DNA from: CAZTCJ01 sp964612085
Lineage (GTDB): Bacteria > Pseudomonadota > Alphaproteobacteria > JAJFIK01
Direction: 5' to 3'
Assembly: GCA_964612085.1 (NCBI GenBank)
Contig: CAZTCJ010000052.1
Location: 1-26,699 of the forward strand
DNA length: 26,699 nt
The position numbers and the translations under genes were made by a program. Numbering within the stretch: the first letter of the stretch is position 1; every line of letters starts with the position of its first letter. Of the stretch, positions 1 through 8,178 are shown piece after piece. Below the pieces are notes generated by a model. The model saw nothing but the letters and a program-made list of their open reading frames with translations. It was not told the DNA's origin and made no database searches.

Positions 1-992
1 ACAAACATATTCTCGCGGAACTTGCCCCAGTGGCCCGAAGCCTCCCAGAGCTTGTTGTCGATCAGAATCGGCGTCCTGACTTCCCGGTAACCGGCGCCTT
101 TTAAACGCCGGCGGATATAATTTTCCATCTCGTTGTAAATGGTAAAACCCTTGGCGTGCCAGAATACGGAGCCCTGCGCTTCTTCCTGCAGATGGAACAA
201 ATCCATCTCCCGGCCGAGCTTGCGGTGATCGCGTTTTTCCGCTTCCTCCAGGCGGTGGAGATAATCGGCCAGTTCCTTGTCGTCGCGCCAGGCCGTGCCG
301 TAGATGCGCTGAAGCTGGGCGTTGTTGGAATCGCCGCGCCAATAGGCGCCCGCCAGCTTGGTCAGCTTGAAGGCCTTGCCGATATGTTTCGTGCTCGGCA
401 GGTGAGGGCCCCGGCACAGGTCGTGCCAGTCGCCGTGATAGTAGATCCGGATGTGTTCCCCTTGCGGAATATCTCCAATGATCTCGGCCTTATAAGTTTC
501 ACCGATCCCGTTGAAGTGCTTGATGGCCTCGTCCCGGTCCCAGACTTCCCGGCGGGTGGCGCGGCCTTCGTCCACGATCTCCTTCATGCGCGCTTCGATC
601 TTTTCCAGATCCTCGGCATGGAAGGGTTCGTTGCGCGCGAAGTCGTAATAAAAGCCGTCCTCGATCACCGGGCCGATGGTCACTTGCGTGCCGGGGAAAA
701 GCTCCTGAACCGCCTGGGCCATCAGATGGGCCGCGTCGTGGCGGATCAGCTCCAGCGCGTCCGCTTCGTCCTTCTTGGTGACGATCTCGACCTTGGCGTC
801 CCGGTCGATCTCGGCGAAGAGGTCCGTCAGCTCGCCATCGACCCGCATGGCAAGCGCCGCCTTAGCGAGGCTCTTGGAGATGTCGCCCGCGATGTCGGTG
901 CCAGTGACCGGACCCGCGAAAGTGCGCACGCTGCCGTCGGGCAACGTGATGGACACGGGGGCTTGTCCGGCATTCTGGTTCTCGCTCGACAT
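1..992 (-). CDS. thrS: threonyl-tRNA synthetase, N-terminal part (runs off window)
   Basis: Charges tRNA-Thr with threonine in the cytoplasm. Read on the minus strand from ATG at 992, about 330 codons are visible and the frame stays open to the left edge, so the catalytic core and the anticodon-binding domain lie outside. The first 75 or so residues form a TGS domain (SITLPDGS near residue 14). It is followed by the second additional domain that edits mischarged Ser-tRNA: the HxxxH element appears as RHDAAHLMAQ and the partner Cys and His as LCRGPHLPST. The start has an AAGGAGG Shine-Dalgarno 14 nt upstream, which is rather distant, but no closer start fits. The gene is divergent from the glutaminase gene. 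Family assignment is firm. Confidence 0.97.
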   Translation of the reverse strand, partial: MSSENQNAGQAPVSITLPDGSVRTFAGPVTGTDIAGDISKSLAKAALAMRVDGELTDLFAEIDRDAKVEIVTKKDEADALELIRHDAAHLMAQAVQELFPGTQVTIGPVIEDGFYYDFARNEPFHAEDLEKIEARMKEIVDEGRATRREVWDRDEAIKHFNGIGETYKAEIIGDIPQGEHIRIYYHGDWHDLCRGPHLPSTKHIGKAFKLTKLAGAYWRGDSNNAQLQRIYGTAWRDDKELADYLHRLEEAEKRDHRKLGREMDLFHLQEEAQGSVFWHAKGFTIYNEMENYIRRRLKGAGYREVRTPILIDNKLWEASGHWGKFRENMF

Positions 993-1204
993 CGGTTCTC
1001 TCTCAACCTCCTTGAAGCACAGTCATCATTAAAGTGGTGTCGGTCAGGCGGTGGTACCCGCCGGGGCCGCCGGAGGCAACCCGGTTTCGCCGCACTCATG
1101 ACCGTCGTGCGCCTGTCACCATCTCTTTTCTATATAGGAACAGCGCGGCAGGCGCGCTATGAGCGTTTCATGACTACCATACTCTTCTTGGAGAAAGGAT
1201 ACCC
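993..1204. promoter_or_regulatory. divergent intergenic region between thrS and the glutaminase gene
   Basis: This 212-bp gap must hold the promoters of both divergent genes. A TATATA hexamer at 1131-1136 could be a -10 element for either strand, but I see no good -35 at the right distance. A GC-rich hairpin (GGCGG-TGGTAC-CCGCC, 1047-1062) lies in what would be the thrS leader. No small ORF with a ribosome binding site is visible. The promoter call is an inference from gene layout. Confidence 0.3.
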
Positions 1205-2131
1205 ATGGCCGTGACTTGGACGGATGTGCTGGCCCGCGTCTCAGACGAGACGGCGCCCCATATCGGACAATACGAGGTTGCTCAGTACATCCCCGCGCTG
1301 GCGAATGTGGATCCGAACAAATTCGGACTGGCGGTCGCGACCCATATGGGATCGCTTTATGAGACGGGCGACGCTGCCGAGCCGTTCTCCATCCAGAGCG
1401 TCTCCAAGGTCTTTACCCTGGCGCTCGCCCTGCGCGAGGTCGGGGGCGATCTGTGGCACCGTCTCGGGCGCGAGCCATCGGGCAATGCCTTCAATTCCAT
1501 CGTGCAGCTCGAATATGAGCACGGCATTCCGCGCAATCCGTTCATCAATGCGGGCGCGCTGGTGGTCGTCGATATTCTGATCTCGCGCTTCGGCACGGTC
1601 GGCGCCATCGAGGAAATCGTCGATTGCATCCGTACCCTGAGCGATAACCCGAAGATCGGGATCGACCGGGACGTGGCCCAATCCGAGCTCGAAACAAGCC
1701 ACCGCAATCGCGGGCTCGCCCATCTGATGAAGGAATTCGGCAATATCCAAAACACCGTCGATGACGTGATCGACGTCTATTGCCAGCAATGCGCCATCGC
1801 CGTGAGTTGCCAGGATCTGGCCCGCGCGGGCCTCTTCCTGTCCAATGAGGGCAAGGATCCGGAGACGGGGGTCGCGTTCTGCAAGCCCGCAATCGCCCGG
1901 CGCATCAATGCCATCATGTTGACCTGCGGCCATTACGACGCCGCCGGAGACTTCGCCTTCCGGGTCGGGCTGCCGGGCAAGAGCGGGGTTGGCGGCGGCA
2001 TCCTGGCCATCGCGCCGCGCCAGTTGTCGATTGCCGTGTGGTCGCCGGGCCTGAACGAGTTCGGCAACAGCGCGGCCGGCACGGCGGCCCTTGAGAGCCT
2101 GGTGCAACACGCGGACCTGGTGGTGCTCTAG
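1205..2131 (+). CDS. glsA: glutaminase (serine-dependent beta-lactamase-like family)
   Basis: Hydrolyses L-glutamine to glutamate and ammonia in the cytoplasm. The 308-residue length equals that of typical bacterial glutaminases such as E. coli YneH. The catalytic SxxK pair is visible as S65-V-S-K68 within FSIQSVSKVF. The substrate-pocket stretch NPFINAGAL and the late GKSGVGGGI block are also present. The ATG at 1205 follows AGAAAGGA with good spacing. The stop codon interlocks with that of the convergent CPBP gene: both TAG stops lie in the same CTAG. In enterobacteria this enzyme is linked to acid resistance; whether that holds here is unknown. Confidence 0.96.
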   Translation: MAVTWTDVLARVSDETAPHIGQYEVAQYIPALANVDPNKFGLAVATHMGSLYETGDAAEPFSIQSVSKVFTLALALREVGGDLWHRLGREPSGNAFNSIVQLEYEHGIPRNPFINAGALVVVDILISRFGTVGAIEEIVDCIRTLSDNPKIGIDRDVAQSELETSHRNRGLAHLMKEFGNIQNTVDDVIDVYCQQCAIAVSCQDLARAGLFLSNEGKDPETGVAFCKPAIARRINAIMLTCGHYDAAGDFAFRVGLPGKSGVGGGILAIAPRQLSIAVWSPGLNEFGNSAAGTAALESLVQHADLVVL

Positions 2132-2874
2132 AGCAACAACAATACCGTGTTGTGGGCGTTATGGGCGAGGACCGGCAGGATCAGATTGCCGCTCCACACC
2201 CGCAGCGCCGCGAAGGCGAGGCCATTGACGGCGGCCATGGCGAAGCGCAGGGGATCGAAGCCCACAAGGCCGAAACTCACCGACAATCCGTGTACGAAGC
2301 CGAACTGGATCGAGGTCACGGCCACCGCGATGGGAAACCCGGCCATGGGCGCGTCGGGTCGTCCGAAGGCGCGGGCGACCAGCGCGAACAAAAGGCCGCG
2401 ATAGAACAGTTCCTCGTCGATGCCGGGCATGCTCGCCATGAAGGCGATCTTTTCCGCATCGCCATTGATGCCGTCCGGCGGCGTCCAATAAGCGCCCACC
2501 GCATAGGCCGCGATTAGCAGCAGCGCCAGGACGAACGCCCTGACCGGATAGGGCCCTGAAAAGCGGAACGTGAGACCCGTATCGCGGCGCGGGATCATGG
2601 GCAGGAACAGGATCAGCACGAGCGACAGAACCGTGGCGTAGAGCGTGCCGTCCCAGTTCCATTCCAGGTCCCGGAAGGGTTTGGCGGGCAGCAGCGTCCA
2701 GGAGGAAAAGCGCAAGGCCACGTCGTGGATGAGCACGATGACCGTGGCCAGCATCAACAGGCCCCAATTGGGCCGCGTCTTCCCCCAGCGCGAGACCGCC
2801 CAGCCGATCACCAGCACCAGGGCGGCGAAAAAGCCCGCTTTCCAGCCCGTGCTGAGAATCAGATCCCGGATCAT
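2128..2874 (-). CDS. CPBP family intramembrane metalloprotease (Abi/CAAX-like)
   Basis: A 248-residue polytopic membrane protein with several hydrophobic helices (roughly residues 12-30, 37-58, 76-94, 110-130, 180-197 and 230-248). The CPBP signature is complete: EE at 154-155 with R159 in DEELFYRG, the FxxxH motif FGFVHGL with H195, and the C-terminal LAHNAHN with H238. These are the residues that bind metal in this family, whose members cleave prenylated or other membrane substrates or act as bacteriocin-immunity proteins. The substrate here cannot be told. The gene starts 16 nt after the SDR stop, whose TAA is overlapped by an AAGGA sequence, so the two are probably co-transcribed. Its stop shares CTAG with the glutaminase stop. 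Confidence 0.88.
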   Translation of the reverse strand: MIRDLILSTGWKAGFFAALVLVIGWAVSRWGKTRPNWGLLMLATVIVLIHDVALRFSSWTLLPAKPFRDLEWNWDGTLYATVLSLVLILFLPMIPRRDTGLTFRFSGPYPVRAFVLALLLIAAYAVGAYWTPPDGINGDAEKIAFMASMPGIDEELFYRGLLFALVARAFGRPDAPMAGFPIAVAVTSIQFGFVHGLSVSFGLVGFDPLRFAMAAVNGLAFAALRVWSGNLILPVLAHNAHNTVLLLL

Positions 2875-2890
2875 AAAGAATGTCTCGTCC

Positions 2891-3802
2891 TTACCGTTTC
2901 CGGTTCTTGGCCATTTCGTCTTGCTCGGCTTTCAGGCGCTCGAAGCGCACTTTGGCATCTTCTTCCGATTCGCCCAGCATGGCGCTGGCGAAGCCGACGC
3001 CGTCCGGCTGCCAGGAATGGGGCCAGCCCGACGTGATGCCGCCGTCGACGGTGATATTCTGGCCGGTGACGAAGAAGCTTTCATCCGACGCCAGCCACAG
3101 GGCCGTGTTGGCGATGGAGGCGGGCTTGCCCGCCACCGGCAGGGCCTGGGCAAAGGGCAGGATTTCCGTTTCGATGCGCGCGACCATCTGGTCGGCCTGG
3201 GCCCGGTCGAGCCCCATGCTCGCCCCGAAGATCGACGTGGAAATGAAGCCCGGACAGATGGCGTTGACGCGGATCTTGCGCTGGGCCAGATCCATGGCCG
3301 CGATCTTGGAGAGATGCAGCACGGCGGCCTTGGCCGTGGAATAGGCCGTGGGCGCCCAGCCCGCCTGCAGGGCGGATACGGACGATGTGTTGATGATCGA
3401 GCCGCCGCCGCGCTTTTCCATATGGGGCACGGCGAATTGGATGCCTGCCGCGACCGACCGGACCAAGAGGTCGAAGGTCCAGTCCCAGGCGTCCAGGCTC
3501 ACCTGGTCGATGGTGCCGATGGCGCCGCCCGTGCCCGCATTGTTGAAGACGATATCGAGCCCGCCGAAATGCGCTGCCGTGCCGTCGATCAGCGCCTGGA
3601 TAGCGTCCACCTCGGTCACATCCGTGTGCCGATAGATGAGGTTATCGCCGAAGCGCTGTTCGAGGGCCTTGCCTTTCTCGTCCTGCAGGTCGCCGACCGC
3701 GACCTTGGCGCCCTCCTCGATGAAACGCTCAACGCTCGCCAGTCCGATCCCGGAACATCCGCCGGTGATCACCGCGATCTTGCCCTTGAGAAGCTCTCCC
3801 AC
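2891..3802 (-). CDS. SDR family NAD(P)-dependent oxidoreductase
   Basis: A classical short-chain dehydrogenase of about 303 residues. From the GTG at 3802 the cofactor motif TGGCSGIG is at 13-20, NNAG at 87-90, the catalytic Ser around 140-141 and YSTAK with Y154 and K158. A C-terminal tail of about 50 charged residues after the VDGG block is longer than the usual 250-residue enzyme. I prefer GTG 3802 because AAGGGGAG lies 7 nt upstream of it. The ATG at 3823 lies inside a dispersed repeat, and the still longer open frame to 3955 is translated repeat sequence, so it is unlikely to be real. The substrate is not predictable. The gene is followed by the CPBP protease gene and preceded by two glycosyltransferase genes on the same strand. 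Confidence 0.9.
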   Translation of the reverse strand: MGELLKGKIAVITGGCSGIGLASVERFIEEGAKVAVGDLQDEKGKALEQRFGDNLIYRHTDVTEVDAIQALIDGTAAHFGGLDIVFNNAGTGGAIGTIDQVSLDAWDWTFDLLVRSVAAGIQFAVPHMEKRGGGSIINTSSVSALQAGWAPTAYSTAKAAVLHLSKIAAMDLAQRKIRVNAICPGFISTSIFGASMGLDRAQADQMVARIETEILPFAQALPVAGKPASIANTALWLASDESFFVTGQNITVDGGITSGWPHSWQPDGVGFASAMLGESEEDAKVRFERLKAEQDEMAKNRKR

Positions 3803-3820
3803 GCCGTTTCTCCCCTTGAC

Positions 3821-3930
3821 CATTTTGGTTGCCTTGCCGCCCCACTCCCCTTCCCGGCCACCCAGTTCAGGGTACCCTTGTGGGTGGCCGGGAGGGGGAG
3901 TGGGGCGGTGGTGCCGTTCAAAAAAAGCCT
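3821..3930 (-). repeat. dispersed palindromic repeat, copy 1 (minus orientation)
   Basis: The core at 3837-3908 is a near-perfect inverted repeat with 28-bp arms matching at 27 positions, around a 16-nt loop that itself contains the palindrome AGGGTACCCT. Flanks shared with the copy at 9269-9377 extend it on both sides. On the minus strand the order is a T7 tract, GGCACC, stem-loop-stem, then GGCAAGGCA and AAATG. It fills the gap between the stop of the DxD glycosyltransferase gene (3931) and the SDR gene. The T tract precedes the hairpin, so this is not a standard intrinsic terminator for the upstream gene. Confidence 0.9.
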
Positions 3931-4677
3931 TTACCGCCAGTGTTCCGCGATCCACGGGGTGGGCCGCACATGTTTATACCATTTGCCCGGATAGACGCCC
4001 TTGGCCGCATCCGGCGGCTTGGGATCGCCATGGAACGCGATGACCCGCGCGCCCTCGGGCAGTTTCGGCCGGGCGACCCAATTCATCAGGCCGCCGGGCA
4101 TGCAATCCACCTTGAAGCTGCGCACCCAGTCCTTGGGGAAGAATTCCAGATCGCCGCGTTCGGCCGCCGTGCGCGAGACGAAGGTCTGGGAGTTGGGGAA
4201 CTGGTCGAACAGGTTGCCGACAGTCTCGTTGTAGCGCCCGAAAATGTAAGTGAGCCGGTCGATCTCGAAGGTGAACACGGAGGAATTGCCCACGCCCTGG
4301 CCGGGCTGGGTCCAGTTTTCCGGGATCGCCAGCTTGGTGGAATAGGTGGCGATATCGTTCAGGGAACCGAGCACCACCACGTCGAGATCGAGGAACAGGG
4401 CTTTGCCTTGCAGGCCGCCGAGGCCGGGGCGGAAGATCCCCACCTTGCGCCAGGGCGAAATCTGGCGGGCCTGGGGCACGTGAATCTCCGGCAACGGAAG
4501 GGTTTCGATCTGCCGCAGCATGCCTTCGGGCCGGTCGGTGAAGCAGATGAACCGGAAGGGCAGGGTCAGATGGCGCGAGACCATCCGGTAGAGGATGTTC
4601 ACATATTCGGGGCTGTATTTCGGGCCCCATTTCATGCACAGCACATTCAAGGGCATGCGTTCGCTGATTTCCGTCAT
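3931..4677 (-). CDS. DxD-type (GT-A fold) glycosyltransferase
   Basis: A 248-residue cytoplasmic or membrane-associated glycosyltransferase. The stretch KALFLDLDVVVLGSLN carries the DxD motif that binds metal and nucleotide-sugar in GT8- and GT32-like enzymes. The opening WGPKYSPEYVNILY and FICFTDRPEG blocks resemble this group. The ATG at 4677 was chosen because it lies just after the stop of the preceding gene (4685) with GGAGG 12 nt upstream. Tight spacing with the family 4 glycosyltransferase suggests one operon and a common product, probably a surface polysaccharide or lipopolysaccharide core; that role is inferred. The acceptor and donor sugars are unknown. Confidence 0.8.
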   Translation of the reverse strand: MTEISERMPLNVLCMKWGPKYSPEYVNILYRMVSRHLTLPFRFICFTDRPEGMLRQIETLPLPEIHVPQARQISPWRKVGIFRPGLGGLQGKALFLDLDVVVLGSLNDIATYSTKLAIPENWTQPGQGVGNSSVFTFEIDRLTYIFGRYNETVGNLFDQFPNSQTFVSRTAAERGDLEFFPKDWVRSFKVDCMPGGLMNWVARPKLPEGARVIAFHGDPKPPDAAKGVYPGKWYKHVRPTPWIAEHWR

Positions 4678-4684
4678 TCCGGGC

Positions 4685-5968
4685 TTACCGCCTCCGTGCT
4701 TTTTCCATGACCCGATGATAGACGCTGAGCGTGCGTTTTTGCATCGCGTCGAGCGTGTAGATGCCGCCGACATAGGCCCGGCCCCGCTTGCCCATGGCCT
4801 CGCGGGCGCTTTCGCCCAGATCCAGGGCCGCGTTCAAGGCTTGGGCCAAGGCGCGCGGATCGCCTGGCGCCACCCGCCAGCCGGTGGCGTCCTCCGGGCC
4901 TTCCTGCATGTCGATGACGGTCTCGCGGGTGCCGCCGTGATCGGCGGCGATGATCGGGCGTTCCATGGCCTGGGCCTCGACCGCCACCCGCCCGAAGGCT
5001 TCCGGATCGATGGCCGGAGAGACCACCAGGTCGGCGGCCCGGTAGGCGGCGGGCATGTTCTGCACATGGCCCTGGAAGACCACCTTGTCGGCAATGCCCA
5101 GATCGCGGGCCTGGGCCTTCAGACCGTCCGCATAGTCTTTCCGGCCTTGGGCATCGCCCATCAATACCGCACACCAATCGTCCGTATGCTCGCCCATCTT
5201 GACCAGGTGGCCCAGGGCATCGAGGAACACGGTCTGCCCTTTCCAGTGGGTCAGGCGGCCGGGCATCAGGATGACATGCCGGTTGCCGGGCGCGTCCGTG
5301 CCCAGCCACACGCCGCGCAGGGCCTGCGCCTGCAAGGCGGGCACGCAGGCCGGATCGAACCGGGTCATGTCGATCCCACGCGGAATGATATCGATGGCAT
5401 CGAGCGGCAGGCGGTGTTGCCGCAAGATATGCTTGGCGATGAATTGGGAATTGGCGATCACCGCGTCGCCCTTCGCCATCACCGAATTGTAGAAGCGTTT
5501 CAGCGCGCCGCGGGCATTGTAGGTGCCGTGATAGGTGGTCACGAAGCGCCGTCCCATGAGGCGCGCCGCGATCCGCGCGCTCCAGGCCGGGGCGCGGGAG
5601 CGGGCGTGGACCACATCCACATCCTGTTCGTCGATCAGATGGGCAAGCCGCATCACATTGGCCGCCAGGATCGAGTAGGGGTGCTTGGTGGCCATGTCCA
5701 TCAGGACGACCTCGCCGCCCGCCGCCTCGATCTCGCCCGTGCGGAAGCCGCCCTTGGTCGCGACCAGCGCCCGGTGGCCTTCGCTGACCAGGGCCTGGAC
5801 GATATCCACGGTCGATTGCTCGACGCCGCCCGCGCCCATGGCGGGCACGACCTGGAGCACGGTGAGGCGCTCGACGCTCACCTCTGGCCGTTGGGCCGCC
5901 TGTCCCTTAAGGTCCGAGGCGGTCGGCTCTTCGAAGATCACTAGATTGTCGTCAGAAAGGTGCGCCAT
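4685..5968 (-). CDS. glycosyltransferase family 4
   Basis: A GT-B fold retaining glycosyltransferase of 427 residues. The N-terminal domain has AMGAGGVEQ, the nucleotide-sugar domain begins near MPGRLTHWKGQ, and the donor-site EX7E-like element reads PEAFGRVAVEAQAMERP. These match WaaG/RfaB-type enzymes of lipopolysaccharide and exopolysaccharide synthesis. The start at 5968 is the only good ATG. It has a GGAGG, but about 20 nt upstream, and its codon overlaps the divergent hydrolase start in the shared CATG at 5966-5969. An in-frame GTG at 6019 would overlap the hydrolase by about 50 bp and has no better binding site. It is the first gene of a run with the DxD glycosyltransferase. Confidence 0.92.
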   Translation of the reverse strand: MAHLSDDNLVIFEEPTASDLKGQAAQRPEVSVERLTVLQVVPAMGAGGVEQSTVDIVQALVSEGHRALVATKGGFRTGEIEAAGGEVVLMDMATKHPYSILAANVMRLAHLIDEQDVDVVHARSRAPAWSARIAARLMGRRFVTTYHGTYNARGALKRFYNSVMAKGDAVIANSQFIAKHILRQHRLPLDAIDIIPRGIDMTRFDPACVPALQAQALRGVWLGTDAPGNRHVILMPGRLTHWKGQTVFLDALGHLVKMGEHTDDWCAVLMGDAQGRKDYADGLKAQARDLGIADKVVFQGHVQNMPAAYRAADLVVSPAIDPEAFGRVAVEAQAMERPIIAADHGGTRETVIDMQEGPEDATGWRVAPGDPRALAQALNAALDLGESAREAMGKRGRAYVGGIYTLDAMQKRTLSVYHRVMEKARRR

Positions 5969-6770
5969 GGTTTCGCCGGATGTCTTTTCCTCCAGAACCC
6001 CTGAACCGGAACTGCGCACCCTCGCGCGTCCCGACGGCGAGAGAATTGCCTATCGCGTGCGCGAAGGCCAGGGGGTGGGTGTCGTTTGGCTGGGCGGTTT
6101 CCACTCGGATATGGGCGGGACCAAGGCAGTGGCGCTCGACGATTGGGCCGGACGCCTGAGAAAGCCTTACCTGCGATTCGATTATTTCGGTCACGGGGAT
6201 TCCTCCGGCGCGTTCGAAAACGGCACGATCGGGCGCTGGACCGACGATGCCCTGGCCGTCATGGAGGCCTTGACGTCGGGGCCGCAGATCCTGGTGGGCT
6301 CGTCCATGGGCGGCTGGATCGCCACCCTTGTGGCCATGGCCGCGCCCGAACGGGTGGCGGGCATCGTCTATATCGCGCCGGCGCCCGATTTCACCGAAGA
6401 CCTGATCTGGGAGCAGTTGCCGGACGAGGCCCGGCACGAAATGGAGACCACGGGCACTTGGATGCGCCCGTCCCAATATGATGACATGGAGCCTTATCCC
6501 CTGAGCATGGGGCTGATCGAGGACGGCCGCAGGCATCTGGTGCTGCGGGCGAATATTCCCATCACCTGCCCGGTGCGCATCTTGCACGGGATGGAGGATC
6601 CCGATGTGCCGTGGCAGCGCTCTCTCGATCTGGTTCAGCGGTTGCAAAGCCGCGATGTTGTCACGACCTTCATCAAGGATGGCGATCATCGGCTTTCGGA
6701 CGAAGCCAATCTCGCCCGCCTCATCTCCACGGTCGAAGGATTGACCCGTGACATCGATTACCGATCCTGA
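5967..6770 (+). CDS. alpha/beta hydrolase, ABHD10-like serine esterase
   Basis: A 267-residue single-domain hydrolase with a complete catalytic triad: nucleophile S113 in the elbow GSSMGGW, an acidic residue in HGMEDPDVPW (D211 or D213) and H241 in DGDHRLS. The pattern of these three blocks resembles human ABHD10, a thioesterase and acyl-glucuronide esterase, and its bacterial relatives. The physiological substrate is unknown. The ATG at 5967 has AGAAAGG six bases upstream. Its first two bases overlap the start codon of the divergent glycosyltransferase gene, so each promoter must lie in the other gene. The 3' end overlaps the GNAT gene by 23 bp, indicating translational coupling. Confidence 0.9.
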   Translation: MVSPDVFSSRTPEPELRTLARPDGERIAYRVREGQGVGVVWLGGFHSDMGGTKAVALDDWAGRLRKPYLRFDYFGHGDSSGAFENGTIGRWTDDALAVMEALTSGPQILVGSSMGGWIATLVAMAAPERVAGIVYIAPAPDFTEDLIWEQLPDEARHEMETTGTWMRPSQYDDMEPYPLSMGLIEDGRRHLVLRANIPITCPVRILHGMEDPDVPWQRSLDLVQRLQSRDVVTTFIKDGDHRLSDEANLARLISTVEGLTRDIDYRS

Positions 6771-7218
6771 AGACGCCGGTTACGGTCTCGCCGCCCGCCG
6801 GTTCGGCCCTTACGAAGTGAGCGACGACCACGCCCGCCTCGATCTCGATCTGATCCACGGCTTTCTCGCCCAATCCTATTGGGCGGAAGGCATCCCGAAG
6901 GACCGTTTGGGCCTGGCGGTGCAGAATTCCTGGTGCTTCGGGCTTTATCACGACACGGACGGCCAGATCGGCTTCGCGCGGGTGGTGACCGATTTCGCCA
7001 CTTTCGCCTATCTGGCCGATGTCTTCGTGGTGGAAGCGCACCGGCGCAAGCGTTTGGGCCAGTGGCTGGTGGATACGGTGCTGGCCCAGCTTCAGCCCAT
7101 GGGCCTGCGCCGCCTGATGCTGGCCACGGCCGACGCCCATACGCTTTATACCCGGTTCGGGTTCAAGCCTCTGGCCGCGCCGGAGCGCTGGATGGAACGG
7201 TATAAGCCTTACGCCTGA
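6748..7218 (+). CDS. GNAT family N-acetyltransferase
   Basis: A 156-residue protein of the acetyl-CoA dependent GNAT fold. The signature is the acetyl-CoA pyrophosphate loop after the central strand, LADVFVVEAHRRKRLG, followed by the helix GQWLVDTVL and the C-terminal strand with LYTRFGF. Substrate not predictable; small GNATs of this type acetylate amines, amino acids or protein termini. The GTG at 6748 is supported by GAAGGA seven bases upstream, within the end of the hydrolase gene. The last 10 bp overlap the 3' end of the convergent SDR gene. Confidence 0.88.
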   Translation: MTSITDPEDAGYGLAARRFGPYEVSDDHARLDLDLIHGFLAQSYWAEGIPKDRLGLAVQNSWCFGLYHDTDGQIGFARVVTDFATFAYLADVFVVEAHRRKRLGQWLVDTVLAQLQPMGLRRLMLATADAHTLYTRFGFKPLAAPERWMERYKPYA

Positions 7219-8087
7219 CCGGCCCCGTCGAGCAGCGCGCGCAAGCCTTCCCGATAGGTCGGATAGCGCAAGGTGACGCCCAGCTCCGTCTTGATGCGGA
7301 TATTCCGGCAGCGCTTGCTTTCGCCGTAAAAGCTCCGGGCCATGGGCGACATGGTCTTCGCCGCCTCTTCGTAGCTTTGCCAGGGCGGCGGTTCTTTGCC
7401 TAACAGCTCGCAGGCATAGGTCACCACATCGCCCGGCGCTGCCGGTTCGTCGTCGCAGACATTATAAACCGCGCCCGGATCGGGTTTGGCGATGGAGGCC
7501 GCGAGCACGCCCGCGATGTCCTCCACATGAATGCGCGAGAACACCTGCCCTGGCTTGTCGATGCGCTTGGCCGTTCCCGCCCGGACGGTCTCCAGCATGT
7601 TGCGGCCCGGACCGTAGATGCCCGCGAGCCGGAAGATATGAACGGGCGCGCCGTGCTCCGCATGGAGAGCGAGCCAGGCCCGTTCCGCATCCACCCGGAA
7701 GCTGGCGCGCTCGTTGCGCGGATTGACCGGCGTCGCCTCATCCACCCAGCCGCCGCCATGGTCGCCATAGACGCCCGTGGTCGAGAGATAACCGATCCAC
7801 TCAAGAGAAGATGACAGGCGCGCCATATCCTCGCCATGCTGAGCCAGCACTGGATCTCCAGACGGGCCCGGCGGCGCGGAGACCAGGATATGGCTGACGC
7901 CGTCCAGGGCCCGCGCGGGCAAGGGCGCGCTGCCGTCGAAGACGAAGGCGTCGAGGCCGTCCGTTTTCAGGGCTTCGGCTTTTTCCGGAGAACGGGCGGT
8001 GCCCGCAAAGCGCCAGCCGCCGGGATCCAGACGGGCGATCAGGGCCTGGGCACTGAAGCCGGTGCCGAAACAGAAAAGGCGGGGCAT
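7209..8087 (-). CDS. NAD(P)-dependent epimerase/dehydratase-like SDR (YeeZ-like)
   Basis: A 292-residue extended-SDR protein. It opens with a compact cofactor loop, FGTGFSAQAL, has YLSTTGVYGDHGG in place of the usual Ser and Tyr-Lys region, and then FRLAGIYGPGRN, FSRIHVEDIAGVL and YNVCDDEP. These blocks match the E. coli YeeZ group, whose reaction is not established. The canonical YxxxK catalytic pair is not obvious, so it may bind nucleotide without classical SDR chemistry. The ATG at 8087 has CAGGAG seven bases upstream. It ends 10 bp inside the GNAT gene on the other strand and is divergent from the TPR protein gene. Confidence 0.85.
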   Translation of the reverse strand: MPRLFCFGTGFSAQALIARLDPGGWRFAGTARSPEKAEALKTDGLDAFVFDGSAPLPARALDGVSHILVSAPPGPSGDPVLAQHGEDMARLSSSLEWIGYLSTTGVYGDHGGGWVDEATPVNPRNERASFRVDAERAWLALHAEHGAPVHIFRLAGIYGPGRNMLETVRAGTAKRIDKPGQVFSRIHVEDIAGVLAASIAKPDPGAVYNVCDDEPAAPGDVVTYACELLGKEPPPWQSYEEAAKTMSPMARSFYGESKRCRNIRIKTELGVTLRYPTYREGLRALLDGAGQA

Positions 8088-8178
8088 GGCGTGTCTCCTG
8101 CACCGGTTAGGGGATCAGCCGGGCTTGGCGGCGTGTGACGACGGGCGCAGTATAAGCGTCTCTGAAGGGGAATGGCGG

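Noticed and set aside
1045..1062. GGTGGTACC resembling the conserved T-box sequence near thrS
   Set aside because: It reads on the strand of the glutaminase gene, not of thrS, the flanks do not fit the T-box consensus, there is no antiterminator/terminator pair, and the match is explained by a local GC-rich palindrome.
156..1214. A 352-codon open frame on the plus strand across thrS
   Set aside because: It is antisense to a well-conserved thrS with intact motifs, has no recognisable domain and no binding site; long antisense frames are common in GC-rich coding DNA. The same holds for other long frames antisense to rpoN, uppP, hisS and hisZ.
3931..5968. Large surface-polysaccharide or defence island around the glycosyltransferases
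   Set aside because: Only two glycosyltransferase genes are present, with no flippase, polymerase, transporter, nuclease or toxin-antitoxin partners nearby.
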